NCBI GenBank assembly: GCA_002469805.1
Contig: DKNW01000084.1
Span: forward strand, 1 to 40,022
Origin: Rhodobiaceae bacterium UBA7378
GTDB taxonomy: Bacteria > Pseudomonadota > Alphaproteobacteria > RS24
Length of the DNA stretch: 40,022 nt
Direction of reading: 5' to 3'
The notes under the pieces were generated by a model. That model saw only the letters and a program-made list of their open reading frames with translations, had not been told where the DNA came from and did not search any database. Of this stretch, positions 25,371 through 32,477 are shown piece by piece. The first letter of the stretch is position 1. Each line of letters starts with the position of its first letter. The translations under genes and the position numbers were made by a program.

Positions 25371-26833
25371 TAGTTTTTACCGGATCCCGGATAATTCGGC
25401 GCTTCGCGCGTGATGGTAACATCATGGACGTGGCTTTCAGTAAGCGATGCCGATGTCATGCGAATGAACTCGGCATGTTTGTGCATGGCGGCAATATCGG
25501 CCGAACCGGTATATCCCATGGCTGCCCGAAGGCCCCCGACAAGCTGATGAATAACCTGCTCCACCGATCCCTTAAACGGAATTTGTCCTTCAATACCCTC
25601 GGGCACGAGTTTATGCGTTTCGGAAATATCCTGCTGAAAATACCGATCGGCAGAACCGCGAGCCATGGCGCCGACAGACCCCATGCCGCGATAAGCCTTA
25701 TAGCTTCGGCCCTGATACAAAAACACTTCGCCCGGGCTTTCCGCCGTACCCGCCAACAACGAACCGATCATGGCACAGCTGGCGCCTGCGGCAATGGCCT
25801 TGGCTAGGTCGCCGGAATATTTAATGCCGCCATCAGCAATAACCGGCGTGTTGGTTTTGCGTGCAACCTCTACGGCATCCAGAATTGCCGTCAATTGCGG
25901 CACACCGACACCAGCAACAACCCGTGTCGTGCAGATAGACCCTGGCCCAATACCTACTTTGACAGCATCAGCGCCAGCATCGATAAGCGATTTGGCACCA
26001 TCGCCCGTTGCGACATTGCCAGCCATAACCTGAATTTGATTGGAACTTGATTTTATGCGCGACACGGCTTCGGCCACATGCGCCGAATGCCCGTGTGCTG
26101 TGTCGATAACGATTAAATCGACACCAGCATCGATAAGCGCCTGTGATCGCGCGAAGCCATCATCGCCAACCGTTGAGGCCGCGGCAACGCGCAAACGCCC
26201 CTGTGCATCCTTGGCCGCATTAGGGTGCAGCTGTGCCTTTTCCATATCCTTGACCGTGATCAAGCCAACACAGCGATATTCGTCGTCAACAACCAGTAAT
26301 TTCTCAATACGATGATGGTGCAAAAGGCGCTTGGCTTCTTCTTGGTCGACCGCTTCGCGCACCGTCACCAGATTTTCGTGCGTCATCAGTTCAGAGATTT
26401 TTTGCTTCGGATTTGACGCAAACCGTACGTCGCGATTGGTAAGAATACCGACAAGGTGACCGTTAGCCTCTGTCACCGGGACGCCCGAAATTTTGTTTTC
26501 GGTCATTAAAGCCAAGGCATCGGCCAGCGTTGCGTCCGGCAATATCGTCAACGGATTGACCACCATGCCGCTCTCAAACTTTTTGACTTTGCGCACTTCG
26601 CCTGCCTGCTCGTCCGGCGTCATATTACGATGCAAAACACCAAGACCACCGGCTTGTGCCATAGCAATCGCAAGCTCGCTTTCGGTGACCGTATCCATGG
26701 CCGCGGATAGCAACGGAATACCGAGCGATATTTCTTTAGTTACTTGGGTGGTTGTGTTCGCGTCAGTCGGCAGAATTGAAGATGCGGCAGGCACCAGCAA
26801 TACATCGTCAAAAGTTAGAGCTTCGCGTAACAT
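25370..26833 (-). CDS. guaB: Inosine-5'-monophosphate dehydrogenase
   Basis: GuaB oxidises IMP to XMP with NAD+, the rate-setting step of guanine nucleotide synthesis. The 487-residue protein begins LREALTFDDVLLVPAASSILP. It carries two CBS domains at about residues 95-205 (ISGVPVTEANGHLVGILTNRD and KLLVVDDEYRCVGLITVKDM), the catalytic loop GIGPGSICTTRVVAGVG with the active cysteine, DGGIKYSGDLAKAIAAGA, and the flap region with YRGMGSVGAM. GGAGG stands upstream of the ATG. The order guaB-rsmB-TPR-guaA follows the direction of transcription. Confidence 0.97.
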   Translation of the reverse strand: MLREALTFDDVLLVPAASSILPTDANTTTQVTKEISLGIPLLSAAMDTVTESELAIAMAQAGGLGVLHRNMTPDEQAGEVRKVKKFESGMVVNPLTILPDATLADALALMTENKISGVPVTEANGHLVGILTNRDVRFASNPKQKISELMTHENLVTVREAVDQEEAKRLLHHHRIEKLLVVDDEYRCVGLITVKDMEKAQLHPNAAKDAQGRLRVAAASTVGDDGFARSQALIDAGVDLIVIDTAHGHSAHVAEAVSRIKSSSNQIQVMAGNVATGDGAKSLIDAGADAVKVGIGPGSICTTRVVAGVGVPQLTAILDAVEVARKTNTPVIADGGIKYSGDLAKAIAAGASCAMIGSLLAGTAESPGEVFLYQGRSYKAYRGMGSVGAMARGSADRYFQQDISETHKLVPEGIEGQIPFKGSVEQVIHQLVGGLRAAMGYTGSADIAAMHKHAEFIRMTSASLTESHVHDVTITREAPNYPGSGKN

Positions 26834-26918
26834 TGGCCAAATCCTCCATAGGGGCTTTGACAGCGTGGTTTAGCACCAATTTCAGGTTCTGTGCAAAATT
26901 TCTCACGCGCCGCGCGCC

Positions 26919-27626
26919 TTATCCTTTAAAGCTTTGTGCCACCACATATAATTCAACGGATTCCTGACGACTGGCTTTGGGTTTCATGTGCTGAACCCGC
27001 CCGAATCGGGTTTTTAGCTCCTGCAAAAGTTCGCTCGATGTGCCGCCCTGAAAAACCTTGGCGCAAAAACTGCCACCGGGCTTCAACGCATCGAACGAAA
27101 ACCAAGCCGCGGCCTCTGCCAGCGCCATTGTGCGCAAGTGATCGGTTTGCCGGTGCCCCGTCACCGGAGCTGCCATGTCAGATATCACCACATCGGCCCG
27201 GCGACCTGCCAATGCCAACACTTTTTCCGGCGCCGTATCATCAAGAAAATCGAGCTTTAAAAACTCTACCCCAGGCACCGGCTCCATATCCTGAATATCA
27301 ATACCGACGACCAACCCCTTATCAGAGCCCTGCCCGACCCTGTCAGCGGCGATCTGGGCCCAACCACCCGGCGCACAGCCAAGATCGATAACGCAGCCGC
27401 CGCGGCTGAAGAACGAAAATCGTTCATCCAGTTCGATAATTTTATAAGCGGCGCGCGACCTGTAACCATCCTTCTTAGCCGCCGCCACATACGGGTCATT
27501 TAATTGGCGTTCAAGCCAGCGTGTCGATGATAATTTGCGCCCTTTAGCTGTACGCACGCGTGTGCGCAATCGGTCGCCGCGGCGCTGACCGTGTCCGGCA
27601 CCATCAGATTTTTTATTGCCACTCAT
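26919..27626 (-). CDS. rlmE: 23S rRNA (uridine-2'-O) methyltransferase RlmE
   Basis: RlmE (FtsJ) methylates the 2'-OH of a uridine in helix 92 of 23S rRNA (U2552 in E. coli) late in 50S assembly. The 235-residue protein has the SAM motif VIDLGCAPGGWAQ. The catalytic tetrad can be placed at K62 (SRAAYK), D150 (VISDMAAP), K190 (FCAKVFQG) and E222 (RQESVELY). The basic N-terminus of about 35 residues is typical of alphaproteobacterial forms. Its ATG overlaps the upstream ppx/gppA stop by four bases, so the two genes are coupled. Confidence 0.95.
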   Translation of the reverse strand: MSGNKKSDGAGHGQRRGDRLRTRVRTAKGRKLSSTRWLERQLNDPYVAAAKKDGYRSRAAYKIIELDERFSFFSRGGCVIDLGCAPGGWAQIAADRVGQGSDKGLVVGIDIQDMEPVPGVEFLKLDFLDDTAPEKVLALAGRRADVVISDMAAPVTGHRQTDHLRTMALAEAAAWFSFDALKPGGSFCAKVFQGGTSSELLQELKTRFGRVQHMKPKASRQESVELYVVAQSFKG

Positions 27627-28720
27627 GATGCGGGCCGTGCTTCTCCGGCCCCAGACCCGCGTCGTCGTCGCCCCTGCCGTGATCGACGTCGGTCCCGGCG
27701 TATCATCCGAAGCAAAATACCCTCGCGCAGCCCACGGTCTGCTACGCTAAACGAATCGACGGCCCAGTGCTGATGGATTACGTCCAAAACCGCACATCCG
27801 GCGAGCACAAGATCAGCGCGCTGCTTGCCAATGCAAGGATTTGCTGCCAACTCGTCGCGGCTTCGCGCGCATAGATCATCGATTACCCGACGCACATCCG
27901 AAGCCGCGATCTTGCATCCGTCAACCACATTGCGGTCATATCGCGCCAGCCCTAGCTGCACGGCGGCAAGCGTTGTTACCGTGCCTGATGTGCCGATGAT
28001 TTGTAGCTTGTCCATATCCGTTATCATGGTCTGGCGTTCCAAAAATTCGGACAACCGGGATTTCGCCTCGGCAACCATTTCGGCATAACCATGATCATGC
28101 GGTCCAGGCCCGCCAAACCGTTCGGCAAGGCGCACCACACCCAGAGGTAAAGAGGCGACATCAGCAGGCTTGAAAAAACCATTTGCCTCTTTGTCGAGCC
28201 GCATAATCTCTGTGCTTCCGCCACCAATATCGAAAACAATAATATGGGCGGCCCTGTTTTCAAAAAGCGACCCGCACCCAATGGTAGCTAGCTCGGCCTC
28301 CGCTGCGCCGTCAATAATCTCAAGCCGCAAGCCTGTTTCACGGCGCACTCTTTTGATGAATTCCAAGCCATTATGAGCATCGCGGCACGCTTCCGTCGCA
28401 ACGCACCGCACACGCGATACGCCGGCTTTGCGGATTTTCCCAGCACATACCGAAAGCGCAGAAAGTGTGCGCGCCATAGCTCCTTCGGATAATACGCCGT
28501 CGCGTTCCAGCCCTTCGCCTAAGCGCACAATGCGCGAAAACGAATCCCTGACGCGAAAGCTGTTACGCGTCGCCTCTACAATCAGCAAGCGGCAATTATT
28601 CGTCCCGAGATCAATCGCGGCATAAAGATTAGCTTTGGCACCGCTGCTCCGCGGCGTTTTGCGCAATTTTGGTTTTTGGGATGTCGCGGGGGTATCCCCG
28701 TTGCGGGCGTTGTCCAACAT
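27623..28720 (-). CDS. Ppx/GppA-family phosphatase
   Basis: This is an exopolyphosphatase or pppGpp phosphatase of the actin-like ATPase fold. YAAIDLGTNNCRLLIVE is the phosphate-1 motif, VFDIGGGSTEI the phosphate-2 motif, and TSGTVTTLAAVQ follows. The core covers about residues 30-340, with an Arg-rich tail ending AGEARPAS. There is no long C-terminal HD domain, so it is the short form. The start is uncertain. I chose the ATG at 28720 (AGAGAGAA upstream, 365 residues), but in-frame starts at 28750, 28762 and 28765 exist. Which substrate it uses cannot be read from sequence. The coupling to rlmE is usual for alphaproteobacteria. Confidence 0.88.
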   Translation of the reverse strand: MLDNARNGDTPATSQKPKLRKTPRSSGAKANLYAAIDLGTNNCRLLIVEATRNSFRVRDSFSRIVRLGEGLERDGVLSEGAMARTLSALSVCAGKIRKAGVSRVRCVATEACRDAHNGLEFIKRVRRETGLRLEIIDGAAEAELATIGCGSLFENRAAHIIVFDIGGGSTEIMRLDKEANGFFKPADVASLPLGVVRLAERFGGPGPHDHGYAEMVAEAKSRLSEFLERQTMITDMDKLQIIGTSGTVTTLAAVQLGLARYDRNVVDGCKIAASDVRRVIDDLCARSRDELAANPCIGKQRADLVLAGCAVLDVIHQHWAVDSFSVADRGLREGILLRMIRRDRRRSRQGRRRRGSGAGEARPAS

Positions 28721-28832
28721 AGTTCTCTCTGGTTGTGCATGATGTGCCATGCTACACAACATCAATGACCAATTGCGTGAAGCATATCAGCTTAATAGCT
28801 CAAAACAAGAAGCGAGAAGACGGTAGACACGC

Positions 28833-29489
28833 ATGGATCGATTAATGCAACAAGTCGATGGCTACTGTGAGCGGATCGGCCCTGATTTTTGGGCAGAGCC
28901 GTTGAACGCCGTTACAAATTTGGCATTTCTCCTTGCGGCCTATGCGCTGAGGCGCCATCTGGCGACGGTCGAAACCATCAGCGGCACGCGCGACCCACAA
29001 AGCAGCGTGTTGATTGTTATTTTATGGGCGATAGGCTTGGGCAGTCTGGCGTTTCACACTTTTGCGACCATCTGGGCTGGGATTGCCGATACGCTGCCGA
29101 TCATTATTTTGATCCTGACCTATGTTTATCTAGCTTTGCGGCGGTTTTTTAACCTGCCAATATTTGCAGCCCTGCTTGGCCCGCTGGCGCTTATTGGCCT
29201 TGCTGTTTTGTTTGGGCGCGCTGGCTTTGCGGGCGGTGCATATCTGCCTGCGCTCATCGGTATGCTGGTGCTATCAGTCGCGGCAGCTGTTCGGGGGCAG
29301 AACGAGGTCAGTTATGGACTGGCTGTCAGTTCGCTGGTCTTTGGTGTGTCACTCGGGCTGCGGACGCTGGATGAACCTATGTGCACACAAATCATCATCG
29401 GCACGCATTGGGCCTGGCACGTGCTGAACGCGCTTACTTTATATCTTGTTATCAAACTGCATATCGACCACCGCGTCCGCGCTGGTTGA
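28833..29489 (+). CDS. Ceramidase-like (PF05875/CREST) membrane protein
   Basis: This is a 218-residue polytopic membrane protein with about seven helices. It matches the alkaline ceramidase family: MDRLMQQVDGYCERIGPDFWAEP with LNAVTNLAFLL at the N-terminus, the first His motif in GLGSLAFHTFATIWAGIAD, and the second in IIIGTHWAWHVLNALTLY. Family enzymes hold a catalytic zinc with these histidines and an aspartate and hydrolyse amide bonds in sphingolipids or related lipids. The bacterial substrate is not known from the sequence. The gene is divergent from ppx across 112 bases and is followed by a promoter for the PhyH gene. Confidence 0.85.
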   Translation: MDRLMQQVDGYCERIGPDFWAEPLNAVTNLAFLLAAYALRRHLATVETISGTRDPQSSVLIVILWAIGLGSLAFHTFATIWAGIADTLPIIILILTYVYLALRRFFNLPIFAALLGPLALIGLAVLFGRAGFAGGAYLPALIGMLVLSVAAAVRGQNEVSYGLAVSSLVFGVSLGLRTLDEPMCTQIIIGTHWAWHVLNALTLYLVIKLHIDHRVRAG

Positions 29490-29514
29490 AATCGCCGCCT
29501 GAAAAGCGTATTTT
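29486..29514 (+). promoter_or_regulatory. Sigma-70-type promoter for the PhyH gene
   Basis: TTGAAA and TATTTT are separated by exactly 17 bases. The -35 overlaps the stop codon of the ceramidase-like gene. A strong ribosome-binding site, AAGGAG, follows at 29521, eight bases before the ATG at 29535. The short leader of about 15 bases and the strong site suggest well-expressed, separately transcribed PhyH. Confidence 0.6.
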
Positions 29515-29534
29515 CTTCGAAAGGAGATAATAAC

Positions 29535-30407
29535 ATGAACAACCTTGATGCGCAGGCCATTGCCCCTTTTTTGGGTGGACGCAAAGCGAGCGACGTTGTC
29601 GAACAATTTGAGGAAGAAGGCTATGTAACCTTCGATGCTCTCTTAAGCGCACAACAAATCGATGCGGTACGTGCAGCCTTAGCCCCCTATTTCGATCTTA
29701 AACGCGCCGGACGCAATAATTTTGAAGGCATGAAATCAAACCGCGAATACGCATTGTTGGCGAAGGGAGATATCTTTGCCGACATTGCCACGCACCCGCT
29801 CGCGCTGGCTTTTAGCGAAGCCGAGTTTGGCCCCAGTTGTCTGTTATCGGCATTTCTCGCCATCAAGCTGCATCCGGGCGAGACCGTTCAGCCTTGGCAT
29901 CATGACGATGGCTACAGCTCGGCACCGCGCCCGCGCGCGCCTTTGCAACTCAGCGCATTTTGGGCCATCGACGCCACCACCGAAACCAATGGTGCCACGG
30001 AAATTATTCCGGGCAGCCACAAATGGGGCGACGACATCAAACCACCGGGAGCCAATGCCAATGAAGGCGTGATGGACACCGAAATGGGCGACCTAAGAGT
30101 GGACCCCGGCGCGCATCCAGACCGTGTGAAAATCTGCCTCGCACCCGGCGCACTCATGCTGGCCAAAGGCACTTTATGGCATCGCGGTGGGGCCAATAAA
30201 TCGGACGACCCGCGCCTTGTTCTGACGCCGCAATACTGCCCGGGTTGGGTGCGACCGCTTGAGAATATGAGCCTGTCTGTACCCAAAGACATCGCTGCGA
30301 ACCTGCCTCAACGTGCACGCGAACTGATCGGCTATTCGATCCACCCGCCATTTATGGGCTATGTCGACGGCGTGCACCCCGAAAAATCGCTTCATAAAAC
30401 TGCATAA
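29535..30407 (+). CDS. Phytanoyl-CoA dioxygenase (PhyH) family protein
   Basis: This is a 290-residue Fe(II)/2-oxoglutarate-dependent oxygenase. The iron-binding HxD lies in QPWHHDDGYS (about residue 120), the distal histidine in TLWHRGGANKSDDPRLVLT, and a following arginine binds 2-oxoglutarate. The family motif NGATEIIPGSHKWG is intact. Members hydroxylate very diverse substrates, including lipids, osmolytes and secondary metabolites, so the substrate is open. The N-terminal part VVEQFEEEGYVTFDALLSAQQIDAVRAAL is the usual PhyH opening. Neighbours are lipid-type membrane enzymes, which makes a lipid substrate plausible but unproven. Confidence 0.9.
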   Translation: MNNLDAQAIAPFLGGRKASDVVEQFEEEGYVTFDALLSAQQIDAVRAALAPYFDLKRAGRNNFEGMKSNREYALLAKGDIFADIATHPLALAFSEAEFGPSCLLSAFLAIKLHPGETVQPWHHDDGYSSAPRPRAPLQLSAFWAIDATTETNGATEIIPGSHKWGDDIKPPGANANEGVMDTEMGDLRVDPGAHPDRVKICLAPGALMLAKGTLWHRGGANKSDDPRLVLTPQYCPGWVRPLENMSLSVPKDIAANLPQRARELIGYSIHPPFMGYVDGVHPEKSLHKTA

Positions 30408-30434
30408 AGCCTCCGAAAACGCTTGAAAACAAAC

Positions 30435-30463
30435 TTGTTCGTGCATGTTTGGAGCGCTAATAT
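30435..30463 (+). promoter_or_regulatory. Candidate promoter giving a leaderless start at 30470
   Basis: TTGTTC and TAATAT with a 17-base spacer end seven bases before the ATG at 30470, the expected transcription start. No ribosome-binding site precedes that ATG. The pair therefore fits a leaderless message for the small membrane protein and the desaturase behind it. Confidence 0.45.
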
Positions 30464-30469
30464 GCGCGC

Positions 30470-30715
30470 ATGTTAAAGGTGGTTGAACGCGTGTTATCTA
30501 TGATGCCGGTTTGGTATGGTCTGTTTTTCATTGGCCCGCTGCTGGCCGAATTTACGCTTCGTACTTCTTTGTTCACCCCCGTTCTCGGCTTTTTGAGCGA
30601 CACTTTGCCATTCCCCATCGTGATGGCATTTGAAAGCCTGCCGGTCTACGGTGTATGTATGGTGCTTGGTGGTGCGTATGGAACGTTCGCGCATGTGACT
30701 GGGAGATGGATATGA
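30470..30715 (+). CDS. Small two-helix membrane protein coupled to the desaturase
   Basis: This 81-residue protein has two hydrophobic segments, about residues 12-35 (MPVWYGLFFIGPLLAEFTL) and 48-72 (FPIVMAFESLPVYGVCMVLGGAYG). I do not recognise the family. Support for it being real is its tight coupling: its TGA overlaps the ATG of the desaturase by four bases, and the desaturase ribosome-binding site GGGAG lies inside its last codons. In-frame ATGs at 30500 and 30503 are other possible starts. It could be a subunit or assembly partner of the membrane oxygenase. Confidence 0.7.
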   Translation: MLKVVERVLSMMPVWYGLFFIGPLLAEFTLRTSLFTPVLGFLSDTLPFPIVMAFESLPVYGVCMVLGGAYGTFAHVTGRWI

Positions 30716-31626
30716 CATCAATGGCAACATCAGCGGCAACCCTTGATGCCAAGGAACTTGCAAAGCTTAGCAATGCAGAGCTTGCCCATCTTGAGCGCGA
30801 AATTGCGCGCAAATATATTGGGCGCTTGTCGTGGTTCATGGTTGTCTGGCCCTTTGCCAATTTAATTTGCTGGTTGTCACTGTGGCCTTTGGTGTTTACC
30901 GGCACACTATCGGTATGGGTTGCCTTACCGATTGCTACGTTTAATATCACGATCAGCTATTTGCCCTCGCACGATGCACAGCACGATATTTATGCGCGCC
31001 CGGGTCAAAAATTGCGCTGGCTCAATGAATTGATCGGCCATATTTCAGTTATCCCGCTTGTGTCGTCCTACAGAACACTAAAAATGACGCATATCCAGCA
31101 CCACACGCACACAAATGACCCCGATCTCGACCCAGATTTCAACACGCATGCGCCAAGCCCTCTTGCCGCGATATGGAAGGCGCTTAAAGCGCGCAATCCT
31201 CAGTCGGAGTTTGCGTCGTCATACGAAAAAACCCTTGACCGGCTCGATCCTGAACAAGCGCGCCTCGCCAAGCGCGATACTATCATTCTAAATCTTACCT
31301 ATCTGGCAATTCTGTTTGGCCTTGCGGCATCCGGCTACGCGATGGAAGCGTGGCTGATTTGGGTATTACCGCTGATATTGGCTGGAGTTTATATCCGGTT
31401 CTTCCTATCGTGGGCACCGCACCATCCGGGCGACGAGATGGGCCGATATCGCGACACGCGCGCGTTCAAGAGCCTGTTCGGGGTTATCGGCACCATGGGG
31501 ATGACGGTACATATTGTACATCACCTGCACCCGCGCATTCCGCTCGATCTTACGCCCGCGGCATTCCGAGAAATGCGCCCTATTCTTGAAGCCCGCAACT
31601 GTGAATTGAACGGCTTATACGAATAG
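30712..31626 (+). CDS. Membrane di-iron fatty acid desaturase/hydroxylase
   Basis: This is a 304-residue integral membrane protein with four hydrophobic helices and three histidine boxes: HDAQH at residues 87-91, HIQHH at 127-131, and HIVHH at 267-271. An additional SWAPHHPGD segment lies near 234-241. These ligands bind the di-iron centre of membrane desaturases, hydroxylases and ketolases. A fatty-acyl, sphingoid or carotenoid-type substrate is possible, and the motifs alone do not choose. The start at 30712 has GGGAG at the right distance and overlaps the upstream small gene (ATGA). The open frame back to 30655 is inside that gene and was not used. Confidence 0.88.
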   Translation: MTSMATSAATLDAKELAKLSNAELAHLEREIARKYIGRLSWFMVVWPFANLICWLSLWPLVFTGTLSVWVALPIATFNITISYLPSHDAQHDIYARPGQKLRWLNELIGHISVIPLVSSYRTLKMTHIQHHTHTNDPDLDPDFNTHAPSPLAAIWKALKARNPQSEFASSYEKTLDRLDPEQARLAKRDTIILNLTYLAILFGLAASGYAMEAWLIWVLPLILAGVYIRFFLSWAPHHPGDEMGRYRDTRAFKSLFGVIGTMGMTVHIVHHLHPRIPLDLTPAAFREMRPILEARNCELNGLYE

Positions 31627-31677
31627 GCGCGTACGCGTCGCTTGGCGATCGCACTCTGATAGTTTCCTGAAAACTTG

Positions 31678-31714
31678 CTGATCACCCCGGCCCGCCAAGC
31701 GGGCCGGGGATCAG
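31678..31714. other. Long GC-rich hairpin after the desaturase gene
   Basis: CCCCGGCCCGC (31685-31695) pairs perfectly with GCGGGCCGGGG (31699-31709) around the loop CAA. The arms extend outward by five more pairs (CTGAT with ATCAG) across a two-base bulge. No T run follows on either strand, so it is not a standard intrinsic terminator. It may be a factor-assisted terminator, a transcript-stabilising structure or a REP-like palindrome. No second copy was noticed in the window. Confidence 0.75.
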
Positions 31715-32177
31715 GGAGGGTGTCGGGTGCCACGCAATAGATGTGCAATTGCGCGTGCGCCCAAAACAACTTTGTCGGGTCATGTGACGCAGACACACCC
31801 CAAAAATGCTGTAACTGGGGATAGAAAATCCAGCGGCGACATCCGCACGGTATAAATTAAAGACGTTTTTCCTGTGCGCCGCCGGTCAAATTCAAATTAA
31901 AAACGATAAGATCGGGCAATATAATTGTCACAAAGCTGTGCGAACTTTCCGCCCATTGGAAGCATGGGTGGGCCATGGCACGGTGCTTTGAGCAGACTGC
32001 CAGCAAATGGTCACTTGACACATTCAGACTAGGCTTCCAAGCAACGCAATTAGCCGGCGGCGGGAATCGGGGAATTATCTTGCGGTTTCCGTCGCCAATT
32101 TGTTTGCCGCTACCCCGATTTGGTGATATATCGCGCGGGGAATGTTGGTATGATTATTGCAATTATTCGCATCAGCA
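31715..32177. other. Non-coding stretch before tRNA-Thr
   Basis: No convincing protein-coding gene is visible in these 463 bases. The only open frame of note (31975-32187) runs into the tRNA and looks random. The stretch holds a promoter-like pair at 31897-31925 on the plus strand, and the tRNA promoter must lie within it. I could not recognise a known small RNA (6S RNA, tmRNA or SRP RNA) in it. Confidence 0.6.
31897..31925 (+). promoter_or_regulatory. Candidate promoter upstream of the tRNA or an unknown transcript
   Basis: TTAAAA and a perfect TATAAT are 17 bases apart in non-coding DNA. The predicted start near 31932 lies 245 bases ahead of the tRNA-Thr. The product could therefore be a tRNA precursor with a long leader or a separate non-coding RNA. 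No coding frame with a ribosome-binding site follows. Confidence 0.35.
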
Positions 32178-32253
32178 GCCGGTATAGCTCAGTTGGTAGA
32201 GCATCTGATTTGTAATCAGAGGGTCGGGAGTTCAAGTCTCTCTGCCGGCACCA
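32178..32253 (+). tRNA. tRNA-Thr (anticodon TGT)
   Basis: This is a complete 76-base cloverleaf with encoded CCA. The acceptor stem is GCCGGTA with TGCCGGC, the D arm GCTC-AGTTGGTA-GAGC, the anticodon arm TCTGA-TTTGTAA-TCAGA, and the T arm GGGAG-TTCAAGT-CTCTC. The loop places TGT at positions 34-36, which reads ACA threonine codons. Two G-U pairs are the only irregularities. A T run (ATTTTTTC) follows immediately and may serve as terminator. Confidence 0.97.
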
Positions 32254-32319
32254 TTTTTTCTTTGTAAAATCAGTACTATAGTTTAAACGCTACAGCCAGG
32301 TGTCCCCTCTCCTTGCACG

Positions 32320-32378
32320 TGGGGCAACACTGGGGCAACTTTTCGCTTTGATAGTAGGTTTAAAGGAGGAGGGGCAAA
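32320..32378 (+). repeat. Short GGGGCAA direct repeats next to tRNA-Thr
   Basis: TGGGGCAAC occurs at 32320 and again at 32331, exactly 11 bases apart (one helical turn). A third GGGGCAA begins at 32371. They lie in the gap between the tRNA and the AT-rich orphan gene. Spaced direct repeats beside a tRNA can be arm-type sites of a tyrosine recombinase or binding sites for a regulator. No integrase gene is present in the window. Confidence 0.4.
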
Positions 32379-32477
32379 AACTTCGGCTCCGGCCCTTCCA
32401 AGGCCAACCGCTCGCACTTTTTTCCAAAAAGTCCGGATAGCTGAAATTTCCAACTTTTTTAAGAGAGTAATAAGAAA

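Noticed and set aside
31975..32187. 70-residue open frame before the tRNA
   Set aside because: It runs into the tRNA gene, has no ribosome-binding site and shows no recognisable pattern.
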